Of a stretch of DNA of 64,000 bases, positions 15,159 to 22,953 are shown one piece after another. The stretch comes from Halobacillus sp. A1 (GTDB lineage: Bacteria; Bacillota; Bacilli; Bacillales; Halobacillaceae), in NCBI RefSeq assembly GCF_024189295.1, contig NZ_JAIZEN010000014.1, forward strand, positions 29,022 through 93,021. The letters run 5' to 3'. A program made the translations under genes and the position numbers. Position 1 is the first letter of the stretch; each line of letters opens with the position of its first letter. The notes under the pieces were generated by a model, which was not told where the DNA came from, searched no databases, and was given only the letters and a program-made list of their open reading frames with translations.

Positions 15159-16511
15159 ATGAATAATGTTCTAACAACTTTAATCGATATTTTAAGTCAG
15201 CCCGCCATATTAGTCGCTCTTATTGCTTTGATCGGTTTATTGGCGCAAAAGAAAAATTTGTCGGACACGATGAAAGGGACGACCAAAACCTTTGTCGGAT
15301 TCCTCGTCATTGCCGCGGGAGCGGGTATTTTAGAGACATCCCTTGTACCCTTTGGTTCGATGTTCCAGGAAGCATTTAATGTGTCCGGCGTCGTGCCGAA
15401 TAATGAAGCCATTGTAGCTTTGGCATTAAATGAATATGGTTCCAATACGGCATTGATCATGTTTTTCGGAATGATCGTCAATATCCTGATTGCACGATTC
15501 ACAAGGTTCAAATATATCTTTCTGACAGGTCACCATACGTTGTATATGGCCTGTATGCTTGCCGTTATTATGGCTGTAGCTGGATTTGATACAGTTCCTC
15601 TAATCGCAGCAGGAGCAGTCGCACTCGGGATCATCATGACATTATCTCCTGCAATCCTGCAGCCATTTATGAGAAAGCTTACAGGAAATGATAATGTAGC
15701 CTTAGGACATTTCAGTGCTGTTGGTTATGCATTAAGTGGATTAGTAGGACAAGCAGTAAAAGGAAAAGGAAAAGAGTCAACCTCTACAGAAGAAATCGAC
15801 TTTCCAAAAGGGCTCGGCTTTCTACGTGACAGCACGGTAAGTATAGCGCTGACTATGATCGTAATGTACTTCGTAGTAGCGATAGCAGCAGGACCTGCTT
15901 ATATCGAAGCAGAGCTTAGTGACGACACAAACTTCCTTGTATTCTCATTAGTACAGGCAGGTAATTTTGCAGCAGGTGTATTCATTATCCTTGCTGGGGT
16001 GCGTTTGGTGCTGGCAGAAATTGTTCCAGCCTTTAAAGGAATTTCAACAAAACTCGTTCCGAATGCAAAGCCTGCATTAGATGTTCCCATTGTTTTCACG
16101 TATGCTCCAAATGCCGTCTTAATCGGATTCTTCTCCAGTTTCATCGGTGGATTGTTCAGTATGATTGTGATGGCTGTTGTAGGAAGCACAATTATTCTTC
16201 CAGGCGTCGTCCCTCACTTCTTTACGGGAGCGGCAGCCGGTGTGTTCGGGAATGCTACAGGTGGATTAAAAGGAGCTGTTGCGGGCTCGTTCATAAATGG
16301 TATCATTGTTTCATTTCTGCCCGTCTTCCTGCTGCCGGTATTAGGCGAACTAGGATTTGCCAATACGACATTCTCTGATGCAGACTTCGGTGTCGGTGGA
16401 ATATTCTTTGGTTCACTTGCCAACTACGGAGGACCGATGGCTATCGTGATCAGTCTTATAGTTATTCTCGTACTGATGGCCATTCCATTTGGAAAGAAAA
16501 AAAGTGCATAA
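15159..16511 (+). CDS. PTS EIIC component, ascorbate (UlaA/SgaT) type
   Basis: 450-residue membrane transporter with about 11 hydrophobic segments and the UlaA-family pattern: N-terminal S-Q-P-A-I-L-V-A-L-I-A-L-I-G-L, T-G-H-H-T-L-Y-M-A near residue 125 and G-V-V-P-H-F-F-T-G-A-A-A-G-V-F-G-N-A near 350. It moves and phosphorylates a sugar acid with the EIIB before it. Family members carry L-ascorbate, but the usual ascorbate-6-phosphate catabolic genes (ulaG, D, E, F) are absent, so the real substrate is uncertain. Ribosome binding site AAGGGGGAG. Confidence 0.88.
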   Translation: MNNVLTTLIDILSQPAILVALIALIGLLAQKKNLSDTMKGTTKTFVGFLVIAAGAGILETSLVPFGSMFQEAFNVSGVVPNNEAIVALALNEYGSNTALIMFFGMIVNILIARFTRFKYIFLTGHHTLYMACMLAVIMAVAGFDTVPLIAAGAVALGIIMTLSPAILQPFMRKLTGNDNVALGHFSAVGYALSGLVGQAVKGKGKESTSTEEIDFPKGLGFLRDSTVSIALTMIVMYFVVAIAAGPAYIEAELSDDTNFLVFSLVQAGNFAAGVFIILAGVRLVLAEIVPAFKGISTKLVPNAKPALDVPIVFTYAPNAVLIGFFSSFIGGLFSMIVMAVVGSTIILPGVVPHFFTGAAAGVFGNATGGLKGAVAGSFINGIIVSFLPVFLLPVLGELGFANTTFSDADFGVGGIFFGSLANYGGPMAIVISLIVILVLMAIPFGKKKSA

Positions 16512-16520
16512 ATAGTGGCC

Positions 16521-16556
16521 GTAAAAGGGGGGGATTCTCCCCTTTTACTTATTTTG
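16521..16556 (+). terminator. Terminator after the EIIC gene
   Basis: 10-bp stem GTAAAAGGGG/CCCCTTTTAC, then TTATTTT. The moderately T-rich tail may allow some read-through to the PHP gene. Confidence 0.75.
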
Positions 16557-16629
16557 ATAAAATGAACGGTGTCTATAGCTGAGGCAGGATATTTTTTTAC
16601 GTTTTAACTTAGGCAGGAGGTTACTAGGA

Positions 16630-17430
16630 ATGTATGTAACTGAATACCATCACCATACGAATCACTCATTCGATTCTAAAGCAGATATGGAAGCTGTTTG
16701 TAAGGAAGCCATAAGCAAAGGGATCGACGAAATCTGTTTTACTGAACATTACTCGGTTAATCCCAACCTTCCTACTTACGGCCATATTGATTTTGATAGG
16801 TACTTCAACCAAATTAAATCGTGCCAGGAAAAATTCAAAGGTGAACTGACGATTAAAGCAGGAATTGAACTTTGTGAACCCCACCTTATGAAAGAAGATT
16901 ATCATGACGTGCTGCATAACAAGGAACTGGATTTTATCCTTGGCTCCGTCCATAACATTGAGGAAGTAAAACTGCGGACATTTATGAGTGATAAAGAGAA
17001 TGAAGCAGCTTACCGCAGATATTTTGAAGAAGTTTACTCTTTAGTTTCTTCAGCGGACATCGATGTTTTAGCACATTTGGATTTAATGAAACGGTACGCC
17101 ATGGAAGCGAAAGGAAACTATTCCTTTACGGATTTGCAGGACATTTTACAAGCCATCTTACAAAAAGCGATTGAACGAGGAATCGGAATAGAGATCAATA
17201 CGTCCGGATTATCCAATGTAAAAGTCGGGGAAGCTTTTCCTACGATGGAGGTTCTCAAACTCTATAAAAACCTTGGCGGCGAAATATTAACCATTGGATC
17301 AGATTCTCATCGAGCGGATACAGTGGGCAGCCATTTAGATGATGCGCTTGAAATGGCGAAGCAGGCGGGTTTTGATGATGTGTACACGTTTGTGAATCGA
17401 AAGCCGCTGGCGGTTAAAATAGAGGAGTAG
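16630..17430 (+). CDS. PHP-domain phosphoesterase (histidinol-phosphatase HisJ-like)
   Basis: 266 residues. PHP metal ligands are visible in order: H-H-H-T-N-H (residues 6-11), F-T-E-H-Y, G-I-E-L-C-E, L-G-S-V-H-N, L-A-H-L-D and the C-terminal S-D-S-H. The family hydrolyses small phosphomonoesters such as histidinol phosphate using two or three metals. No his genes are nearby; its place after a PTS operon suggests it acts on the phosphorylated import product (inference). AGGAGG lies about 8 nt before the ATG. It may be transcribed by read-through or by its own weak promoter. Confidence 0.85.
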   Translation: MYVTEYHHHTNHSFDSKADMEAVCKEAISKGIDEICFTEHYSVNPNLPTYGHIDFDRYFNQIKSCQEKFKGELTIKAGIELCEPHLMKEDYHDVLHNKELDFILGSVHNIEEVKLRTFMSDKENEAAYRRYFEEVYSLVSSADIDVLAHLDLMKRYAMEAKGNYSFTDLQDILQAILQKAIERGIGIEINTSGLSNVKVGEAFPTMEVLKLYKNLGGEILTIGSDSHRADTVGSHLDDALEMAKQAGFDDVYTFVNRKPLAVKIEE

Positions 17431-17463
17431 ACAAAGCAAGATTTAGAAGCTGCGTTTAATAAT

Positions 17464-17510
17464 AAAAGCCATCATCTCTCCCTGCGAAGCGGAAATAATG
17501 ATGGCTTTTT
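17464..17510. terminator. Bidirectional terminator
   Basis: Stem AAAGCCATCAT/ATGATGGCTTT with flanking A and T runs, between the convergent PHP and zinc-ribbon genes. Confidence 0.8.
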
Positions 17511-17524
17511 ATGATGTGTAAATT

Positions 17525-18535
17525 TTAATCGTCCTCAAGTTCCTTCATTAAATCCACATTATATTTCTCAATTGGACTCAACGTGCCATCATAATTCACA
17601 TCAGTAACATACCAAGTTTTCTGAGAGAAATACTGTTGCAAGTCTTTGGATTCAAAAATATACCCGTGTCGCGCGAATATTTCATTACGAGCAAGACGTA
17701 GTTCATTCTTCGTTAAGTGGGTAAGCTCTTGTTTCGACAGCCGGTATTGATGACTCTCTGGTAAGAAATAAGTATCTGCATTGACCACTTCGGTTGGTTC
17801 AAATTGGGGATCTGAGCCAAATACTCTCTCATGAATGATTAATGTGTAGTCTTCTTCACTCGTACCCGTTAAGACAGGGATAGAATACCCGCATGATCCG
17901 GAATAGTATAGCAGATCTTCAGATGGTAATTGTTCAGGATATTCTTCGGTGCAGCTATTTCCTACATATACATGCCACTCTTCCTCAAGTGCAATGGATA
18001 ACTGATCAATGGTGTCAAACACGTCTTCGGCCCAGTTTTCTAATGGAGTAAGGTTATCCTTATCAAATAGATTGAAGATGTTATCTAATTCATGTGCCGG
18101 GATTTGGTGAGCCTCCACGTATAACATTTGATCCTCTCGAGTGATACTCCATTCCCCTAATGAGATATTACGGCCGGGCAGATCAATTTGTAATTGGTTT
18201 AATTGTTCTTCTGTTTGAATGAGTAGGTCATCCTCTGACTGCAGATTCTGTTGTTCAGGTTGAGAATCTGGTGCTTCTTCCATGTTTTCCTTAGGTTGGG
18301 TGGAGTTGGCGTTTAATTCATTTTCTGGAGAGAAGTAATAGGTCCAGCCGAAAAACAATCCGATTCCTATCACGACAAATAAGCCTAGCAGTAAAGGTAA
18401 TGTGGAACGCTTCGACCGAGTGGTTCTTTTTACTTCCGTTCGGCTTTGGGAGGGAGGGCTCACTTTTTCCCCGCAGCCCGTGCAGAAGGTTTGATTTTTA
18501 TTTAACTTGTGTCCGCAGCTTTTACATTTCTCCAT
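17525..18535 (-). CDS. Zinc-ribbon, single-pass membrane protein with C-terminal YARHG domain
   Basis: 336 residues from ATG 18535, which follows GGAGGA; the ATG 12 nt upstream contains this ribosome binding site and is not the start. The N-terminus has a zinc ribbon C-K-S-C-G-H-K...C-T-G-C-G. One hydrophobic segment follows (about 45-63), then an acidic Gln/Glu-rich linker and an extracellular part ending in a YARHG domain (L-A-R-N-E-I-F-A-R-H-G-Y-I-F near 295-308). Such proteins are common in Bacillaceae; a cell-surface role is inferred, function unknown. Monocistronic and AT-rich upstream. Confidence 0.82.
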   Translation of the reverse strand: MEKCKSCGHKLNKNQTFCTGCGEKVSPPSQSRTEVKRTTRSKRSTLPLLLGLFVVIGIGLFFGWTYYFSPENELNANSTQPKENMEEAPDSQPEQQNLQSEDDLLIQTEEQLNQLQIDLPGRNISLGEWSITREDQMLYVEAHQIPAHELDNIFNLFDKDNLTPLENWAEDVFDTIDQLSIALEEEWHVYVGNSCTEEYPEQLPSEDLLYYSGSCGYSIPVLTGTSEEDYTLIIHERVFGSDPQFEPTEVVNADTYFLPESHQYRLSKQELTHLTKNELRLARNEIFARHGYIFESKDLQQYFSQKTWYVTDVNYDGTLSPIEKYNVDLMKELEDD

Positions 18536-18877
18536 AAATTCCTCCATTTCTCAGACGATGTTCTCCTCTTAAAAAAAATAATAGAATTATTCTTGAGAGA
18601 CTATTGCCGGGTCTGCATAATGGTCCGTTGAAATCATTCTCAATACAATTCCTCCCTTTGCTTTTTTATAAGTAATAAGTCCTTCATGTTGTTAAATTAT
18701 AACCATATTATGGGTAATTAAGTTGTCGAAACATGATATAACAAAAAATAAGTACCCTCTATAGGTTAGAGGTGGAGGAGTTTCAGATGACTTCCCGCTG
18801 AAAGATTATCAATAGACTTTGTCTGCTATTTTTTAGGTGAATTGACCTTCTTAAGATTACAAGATTCATCACCCCAC
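18536..18877. other. Intergenic region without a supported gene
   Basis: AT-rich sequence between divergent genes. It holds a very good ribosome binding site (GGTGGAGGAG, 18771-18780) followed by ATG at 18787, but the frame M-T-S-R stops at once, so it is at most a relic gene start. I see no other structured feature. Confidence 0.5.
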
Positions 18878-18903
18878 TATGCAACCATATAGTTGCATAT
18901 AAT
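18878..18903 (+). promoter_or_regulatory. Operator palindrome overlapping the -10 box of the ArsR gene
   Basis: Perfect inverted repeat TATGCAAC/GTTGCATA with a 6-bp spacer (18878-18899); the last bases form TATAAT (18898-18903), only 6 bp before the ATG at 18910. A dimeric ArsR repressor bound here would shut its own promoter. Confidence 0.75.
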
Positions 18904-18909
18904 AAAAAT

Positions 18910-19188
18910 ATGAACTGGAACAAAGATGCTATATTCAAAGCTCTCGGCGACCCGACACGACGGCTGATATTAGATGAACTGTCCGAACGCAACGAGTTGA
19001 CGTTGTATGAACTTACCGCACGACTCATCATGAACCACGACCTTTCCATTTCCAGACAAGGAATTGCTAAGCATCTTTCTGTATTGGAAGAGGCTGAACT
19101 CGTGACATCAAAAAGAAAGGGGAAATACCGAGTTATTATTTTCAATAACGAACCGCTGAAAAATCTGCTGGAAGGATGGGTTGAGTAA
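18910..19188 (+). CDS. ArsR-family transcriptional regulator, probably leaderless mRNA
   Basis: 92-residue winged-helix protein: F-K-A-L-G-D-P-T-R-R-L-I-L-D-E-L is the family opening and I-S-R-Q-G-I-A-K-H-L-S-V-L-E-E-A-E-L-V is the recognition helix. There are no cysteine metal ligands. No ribosome binding site precedes the ATG and a TATAAT ends 6 bp upstream, so transcription would start at or next to the start codon. Related ArsR genes usually precede a SRPBCC (AHSA1) gene; here only repeats follow, so the target gene is missing or elsewhere. Confidence 0.82.
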   Translation: MNWNKDAIFKALGDPTRRLILDELSERNELTLYELTARLIMNHDLSISRQGIAKHLSVLEEAELVTSKRKGKYRVIIFNNEPLKNLLEGWVE

Positions 19189-19219
19189 TTTTTATACATT
19201 GTTTTGAGATATTCGGGTT

Positions 19220-19390
19220 GTTTCCGTTATGTTTAATAGCGTTTAGAGGTCCGGGAAATCACTCGCTTTCCGTGGGAGTGCGGTGAGCCTCCTCGAGCTA
19301 TACGCTCTGCGGGGTCTCACCAAGCACTCTTTTCCCACAGGAGTCTCGCAATTTCCCGAACCTCTGTGTGATAATTAGTGGAACGAAAAC
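19220..19390. repeat. Structured intergenic repeat R3, 171 bp
   Basis: Same length and layout as R1 and R5. Ends GTTTCCGTT and AACGAAAAC; outer stem AGAGGTCCGGGAAAT (19245)/ATTTCCCGAACCTCT (19351-19365), where GAGGT/ACCTC replaces the GAGCT/AGCTC of R5, a compensated pair; tip GAGC/GCTC. Pairs with R4 in inverted orientation. Confidence 0.85.
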
Positions 19391-19512
19391 TACCATGACA
19401 GAGAGACCACCATGATAAAAGCTTGACATTGAGCTGTAAATTCTTATAAACAGGAATTATGGAAGGGACTCATTCTCGCATAGGGAGTCGTTTTTCCCCT
19501 CTATCAAATGGG

Positions 19513-19630
19513 GTGGTTGGGAAGCTGCGAGACTCCCGTGGGAGAAGGATGTAGGCGAGATCCCACAGGGCTGCAAGCCCGAGGAAGCTCGCCACTTCCC
19601 CCACAGGAAAGCGAGTAGCTTCCCAACCAC
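19513..19630. repeat. Inverted-orientation repeat R4
   Basis: Uninterrupted form of R2: stem GTGGTTGGGAAGCT (19513-19526)/AGCTTCCCAACCAC (19617-19630) and tip GGGCT/AGCCC. Its complement resembles R3, so R3 and R4 form an inverted pair about 120 bp apart. Confidence 0.8.
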
Positions 19631-19811
19631 TCCTGACTCTAAACATGGCAACGAATCCCGGTATTTACGAAATCCAACCTTCAACATCCAGTCATCATGC
19701 TGAAAAATCCTCAACGGCTTAAATACTTTAGAACAGGACTCACTACTTATGCTTGCAGGCAGATGGTCATCAGCTACCAGGCATGATAAATATCAAAGGA
19801 GGCAGTACAGG

Positions 19812-20195
19812 ATGAAAATCGTTGTTACCAGCGTATTCGTAGAAGATCAGGAAAAGGCATTGAAGTTTTATACAGACATCCTAGGCTTTGAGAAAAAGCA
19901 TGACGTTCCCGCAGGAGAAGCCAGGTGGATCACAGTCGTTTCCCCTGAAGATCAGGGAGGAACGGAGCTTTTGCTTGAACCGAACGGGCATCCAGCCGCG
20001 AAAGAGTATCAAACACGCCTGTTTGAAGAAGGAATTCCAGTAACCATGTTCGGTGTGGAAGATATACAAAAAGAGCACGAGCGATTATTGGAAAGCGGTG
20101 TGGAGTTTACGATGGAGCCCACAAAAATGGGGGACAACACTCTGGCTGTTTTTGACGATACGTGTGGCAACCTTATTCAGATCATGGAGTTATAA
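19812..20195 (+). CDS. VOC-family protein (glyoxalase/bleomycin resistance fold)
   Basis: 127 residues from ATG 19812, which follows AAAGGAGG; the in-frame ATG at 19749 lies in repeat-flanking DNA and lacks a ribosome binding site. Sequence opens M-K-I-V-V-T-S-V-F-V-E-D-Q-E-K-A-L-K-F-Y, the standard VOC start, and ends with F-D-D-T-C-G-N-L-I-Q-I. T-E-L-L-L-E-P-N (about 57-64) supplies a metal-ligand Glu. Such lone proteins are usually annotated as extradiol-dioxygenase-like; no substrate can be read. A terminator follows at 20255. Confidence 0.85.
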   Translation: MKIVVTSVFVEDQEKALKFYTDILGFEKKHDVPAGEARWITVVSPEDQGGTELLLEPNGHPAAKEYQTRLFEEGIPVTMFGVEDIQKEHERLLESGVEFTMEPTKMGDNTLAVFDDTCGNLIQIMEL

Positions 20196-20254
20196 TGTGA
20201 ATTTGAAATAGATGGCCGAAAAGTTTAATCAACCATTATACAAAAATTTTTGTT

Positions 20255-20288
20255 ACCCCAGTCCTCACTGTAGGACTGGGTATTTTTC
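20255..20288 (+). terminator. Terminator after the VOC gene
   Basis: Stem CCCAGTCC/GGACTGGG with an 8-nt loop and TATTTTT. Confidence 0.8.
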
Positions 20289-20307
20289 TAAAAAAGCCCG
20301 TATTTCA

Positions 20308-20357
20308 TTGCATAATCATCCAAATTCCATTAATATAATGTATGAAACTGATTTCAT
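20308..20357 (+). promoter_or_regulatory. Promoter and operator O1 of the LacI regulator gene
   Basis: TTGCAT (20308), 17 bp, TAATAT, overlapping TATAAT at 20334. Directly downstream is ATGAAACTGATTTCAT (20342-20357), the same motif as the three sites before the ABC operon, so the regulator probably controls itself. Confidence 0.7.
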
Positions 20358-20383
20358 ATACCAGCGTAGTGGAGTGATGAAAA

Positions 20384-21376
20384 ATGCCGACGATTTCAGA
20401 CGTGGCGAAATTATCAGGATTGTCGAAAGCTACCGTTTCACGAGTAATCAACAAACATCCATATATAGCAAAAGAGAAACGAGAACGCGTGGAGCAAGCG
20501 ATGAAGGAGCTTGGCTACGTTCCGAATCCATCAGCGAGAAGGCTGCGGGGATCGACGACGAGCACGATAGGTGTGATTGTTCCAAGAATCGTTAACCCGT
20601 TCTTTTCGTATCTAGTCAACTCGATTGAACAAGAGGCGTACAAAAACAATTACCAGGTATTGATGTTCCAAAGCAATGAAAATAAAGATAAAGAACTGTA
20701 TTTCTTAAACTTGCTTAAAAATCGCCAGGTGGATGGACTGATCATGACATCGATCGAAAACGACTGGGATGTGATTCAGCCTTATACGGAGTTTGGGCCG
20801 ATTGTGTTGTGTAACGAATACTTGATGCATTCTAAAGCACCGATCGTACGTCTGGATCAGGCGAAGGGTGCCTATATTGGAACGAAACATTTGATTGATA
20901 AAGGGCACAAGAAGATCGCGTATTGTACAGGTGGTTTATTTGCTGAGGATGGCAAAGATAAGGACCGTAACCACGGCTATCAGCAGGCATTGACTGAAGC
21001 GGGGCTCAGCATTCAGACAAACTGGATTTTCATAAACAAGCATACAATTGATGATGGAAAAAAAGTGATGAGACAGATGCTGGCGATGGACGAACGTCCT
21101 TCTGCTATTTTTACGGGCAGTGATGAAATCGCGGCTGGTGTCATTATGGAAGCGAAGGAAAATGGCGTGCGTATACCTGAAGATCTTGCGGTCATCGGCT
21201 TTGATGATCAGCCAATCGCCGAAATTATTGAGCCGAAGCTGACGACGATCCGCCAGCCGATCAATGAGCTTGGGGAGAAGTCGGTCGAGCAGCTCATTAT
21301 GCTGATGAGCAGCAAAGACGCTGATTATAAACAGATCGAACTGCCTGTAGAGCTCCTTGTCAGAAAATCTACGTAA
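20384..21376 (+). CDS. LacI-family transcriptional repressor of the alpha-glucoside operon
   Basis: 330 residues. N-terminal helix-turn-helix I-S-D-V-A-K-L-S-G-L-S-K-A-T-V-S-R-V-I-N (about 3-22), hinge R-R-L-R-G-S-T-T-S-T-I-G-V (about 53-65), then a periplasmic-binding-like sugar domain (I-F-T-G-S-D-E-I-A-A-G near 243; I-G-F-D-D-Q near 268). Four copies of the motif TGAAACYGATWTCA lie before this gene and before the ABC operon, which fits a sugar-released repressor. GGAGTGATG precedes the ATG. It is transcribed in line with, but separately from, the operon it is likely to control. Confidence 0.88.
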   Translation: MPTISDVAKLSGLSKATVSRVINKHPYIAKEKRERVEQAMKELGYVPNPSARRLRGSTTSTIGVIVPRIVNPFFSYLVNSIEQEAYKNNYQVLMFQSNENKDKELYFLNLLKNRQVDGLIMTSIENDWDVIQPYTEFGPIVLCNEYLMHSKAPIVRLDQAKGAYIGTKHLIDKGHKKIAYCTGGLFAEDGKDKDRNHGYQQALTEAGLSIQTNWIFINKHTIDDGKKVMRQMLAMDERPSAIFTGSDEIAAGVIMEAKENGVRIPEDLAVIGFDDQPIAEIIEPKLTTIRQPINELGEKSVEQLIMLMSSKDADYKQIELPVELLVRKST

Positions 21377-21390
21377 TTTTAAAAAAACTC

Positions 21391-21419
21391 TTGAAACCGA
21401 TTTCATTTTGGCGTATACT
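21391..21419 (+). promoter_or_regulatory. Promoter of the sugar ABC operon, overlapped by operator O2
   Basis: TTGAAA (21391), 17 bp, TATACT (21414). Operator TGAAACCGATTTCAT (21392-21406) covers the -35 box and spacer, a direct repression geometry. Confidence 0.78.
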
Positions 21420-21438
21420 TCAAATTAGAAAACCAATA

Positions 21439-21484
21439 CGTGATGTCGGTTTTTATTTTTACAGAGATGTGAAACCGATATCAT
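21439..21484 (+). promoter_or_regulatory. Operators in the leader (reverse half-match and O3)
   Basis: TGAAACCGATATCAT at 21470-21484 (O3). A further match in reverse orientation, CGTGATGTCGGTTTTT, is at 21439-21454. Both lie downstream of the promoter and could support looping or a transcription block. Confidence 0.6.
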
Positions 21485-21564
21485 ATACGTATTCATACTT
21501 CTTGTTCAGCTTAATGGGTACGTGGAATTTAAGAAGTCTGTGGCTTATATTTTTTTGTGAATTT

Positions 21565-21580
21565 GTGAAACCGATATCAC
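21565..21580 (+). promoter_or_regulatory. Operator O4 just before the binding-protein gene
   Basis: GTGAAACCGATATCAC, near-palindromic, 25 bp before the start at 21605. Spacing to O3 is about 96 bp. Confidence 0.65.
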
Positions 21581-21604
21581 ATATTGAAAAGGAGTGGAGA
21601 GTAA

Positions 21605-22876
21605 ATGAAGAAAGTGATAATTATGATTGCTGCGTCTCTAACGTTGGCTGGGTGCTCGTTTTCCTCTGGGGGTTCTGGGGAAGGTTCAGGCGATCAGGTG
21701 ACAGTGGAGATTTATCAAGGGAAAGTTGAGTTTAAAGAACAGTTCGAGGAGCTTGCTGCAGAATATGAAGAGGAAAACCCGGACGTCAATATTGAAATCA
21801 CGAGTGTCGGCGGGGGGAACGATTATGCTGGTTCATTGAAAACGAGGTTTGCTTCTGGAGATGAACCGGAAATTTTCAGCATCGCCGGACCGACCGAAGC
21901 GGAGAACTTTGAGGAGTATTTAGCTGATGTTTCGGATACGGCTTCAGCGGATGCTGCGCTTGAAGGCAGCCTTGAGCCTGTAACAAAGGATGAAGAAGTG
22001 CTTGGTCTTCCTTTTAACCAGGAAGGGTATGGGTTGATCTACAATAAGCGTGTATTTGAAGAAGCGGGCGTGAACGCGGAAGAGATTCAATCGTATGAAG
22101 ACTTAGAGAGTGCTGTGGAAGAGTTGGACAGTCAAAAAGAAGATTTAGGATTAGAATCCGTATTCGCTTTCCCAGCCAAAGAACAATGGGTGCCGGGCAA
22201 TCACCTTTCGAATGTGTTTATTGCGCCGGAATTTGATCAACAAGTTTTGAATGCTTATGAGGCGGACAGTGTAGAATTTGAAAAAGGCAGTGAGTTTCAA
22301 AGAATGATTGATTTACAGAATGATTATTCGATTCAGCCAACCTTGACTCTGGATTACTCTCAGCAGGTTGAGCAGCATTTTTCTTTAGAAGAAGTCGCGA
22401 TCATTCAGCAGGGGAACTGGATTTACCCGTCTGTTGAGCAGATGGACCCTGAATTTGCTGAAGAGAACATGGGCATTATTCCAATACCAGTAGAAGGATT
22501 CGATGGCAAGATGCCTGTGGGCATTCCAAACTACTGGGGTGTGAACAAAAACAGCGGAGAAGAAGAAGTGCAGGCGTCGAAGGATTTCATTGACTATCTG
22601 TACACATCTGAAGCAGGTAAAGAAGCCGTGCTTCAAGACTTTAAATTTATTCCGGCTTATGAAGGATTCGACACAGAAAATATCGCAGATCCGTTGTCCA
22701 AAGAAATTTACCAATACGCGTCTGAAGGGAATACAATCGGCTGGGTTTTCCTTGGCTACCCTGGAACGTGGGGCGATGACATCGGCGGTTATATTCAAGA
22801 GTATCTAAGTGGAGATATGACATGGGATGAAGTGGAAGAAGAGTCCATCAGCCGCTGGGAAAACTATCGTCAATAA
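21605..22876 (+). CDS. Sugar-binding lipoprotein of an ABC importer
   Basis: 423 residues, extracellular solute-binding protein family 1. Signal peptide with lipobox L-A-G-C (Cys about 17), Gly/Ser-rich linker, then the two-lobed binding domain starting V-T-V-E-I-Y-Q-G-K. Many acidic residues, as expected in a salt-tolerant bacterium. GGAGTGGAGAG serves as ribosome binding site. It is the first gene of the LacI-controlled operon; it captures an oligosaccharide for the permeases at 22954 and 23814. As in Bacillus multi-sugar systems, no ATPase is encoded here; a shared MsmX-type ATPase is the likely energiser (inference). Confidence 0.9.
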   Translation: MKKVIIMIAASLTLAGCSFSSGGSGEGSGDQVTVEIYQGKVEFKEQFEELAAEYEEENPDVNIEITSVGGGNDYAGSLKTRFASGDEPEIFSIAGPTEAENFEEYLADVSDTASADAALEGSLEPVTKDEEVLGLPFNQEGYGLIYNKRVFEEAGVNAEEIQSYEDLESAVEELDSQKEDLGLESVFAFPAKEQWVPGNHLSNVFIAPEFDQQVLNAYEADSVEFEKGSEFQRMIDLQNDYSIQPTLTLDYSQQVEQHFSLEEVAIIQQGNWIYPSVEQMDPEFAEENMGIIPIPVEGFDGKMPVGIPNYWGVNKNSGEEEVQASKDFIDYLYTSEAGKEAVLQDFKFIPAYEGFDTENIADPLSKEIYQYASEGNTIGWVFLGYPGTWGDDIGGYIQEYLSGDMTWDEVEEESISRWENYRQ

Positions 22877-22892
22877 TCACAAATAAATGAAT

Positions 22893-22922
22893 GAGAGCTA
22901 ACAGCTTAGGTTGTTAGCTCTC
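22893..22922 (+). promoter_or_regulatory. Intercistronic stem-loop
   Basis: Perfect 11-bp stem GAGAGCTAACA/TGTTAGCTCTC without a T-run, between the binding-protein and permease genes. Such hairpins often protect the upstream mRNA so that more binding protein than permease is made. Confidence 0.6.
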
Positions 22923-22953
22923 CTCATTTAAAAACACAGGGAGGATGGATATT

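Noticed and set aside
19457..19714. Frame running through R4
   Set aside because: The DNA is a palindromic repeat; the frame arises from the repeat and is not preceded by a ribosome binding site.
20212..20595. 127-codon frame overlapping the LacI gene start
   Set aside because: Different frame from the clear LacI regulator, contains its promoter and operator, no ribosome binding site.
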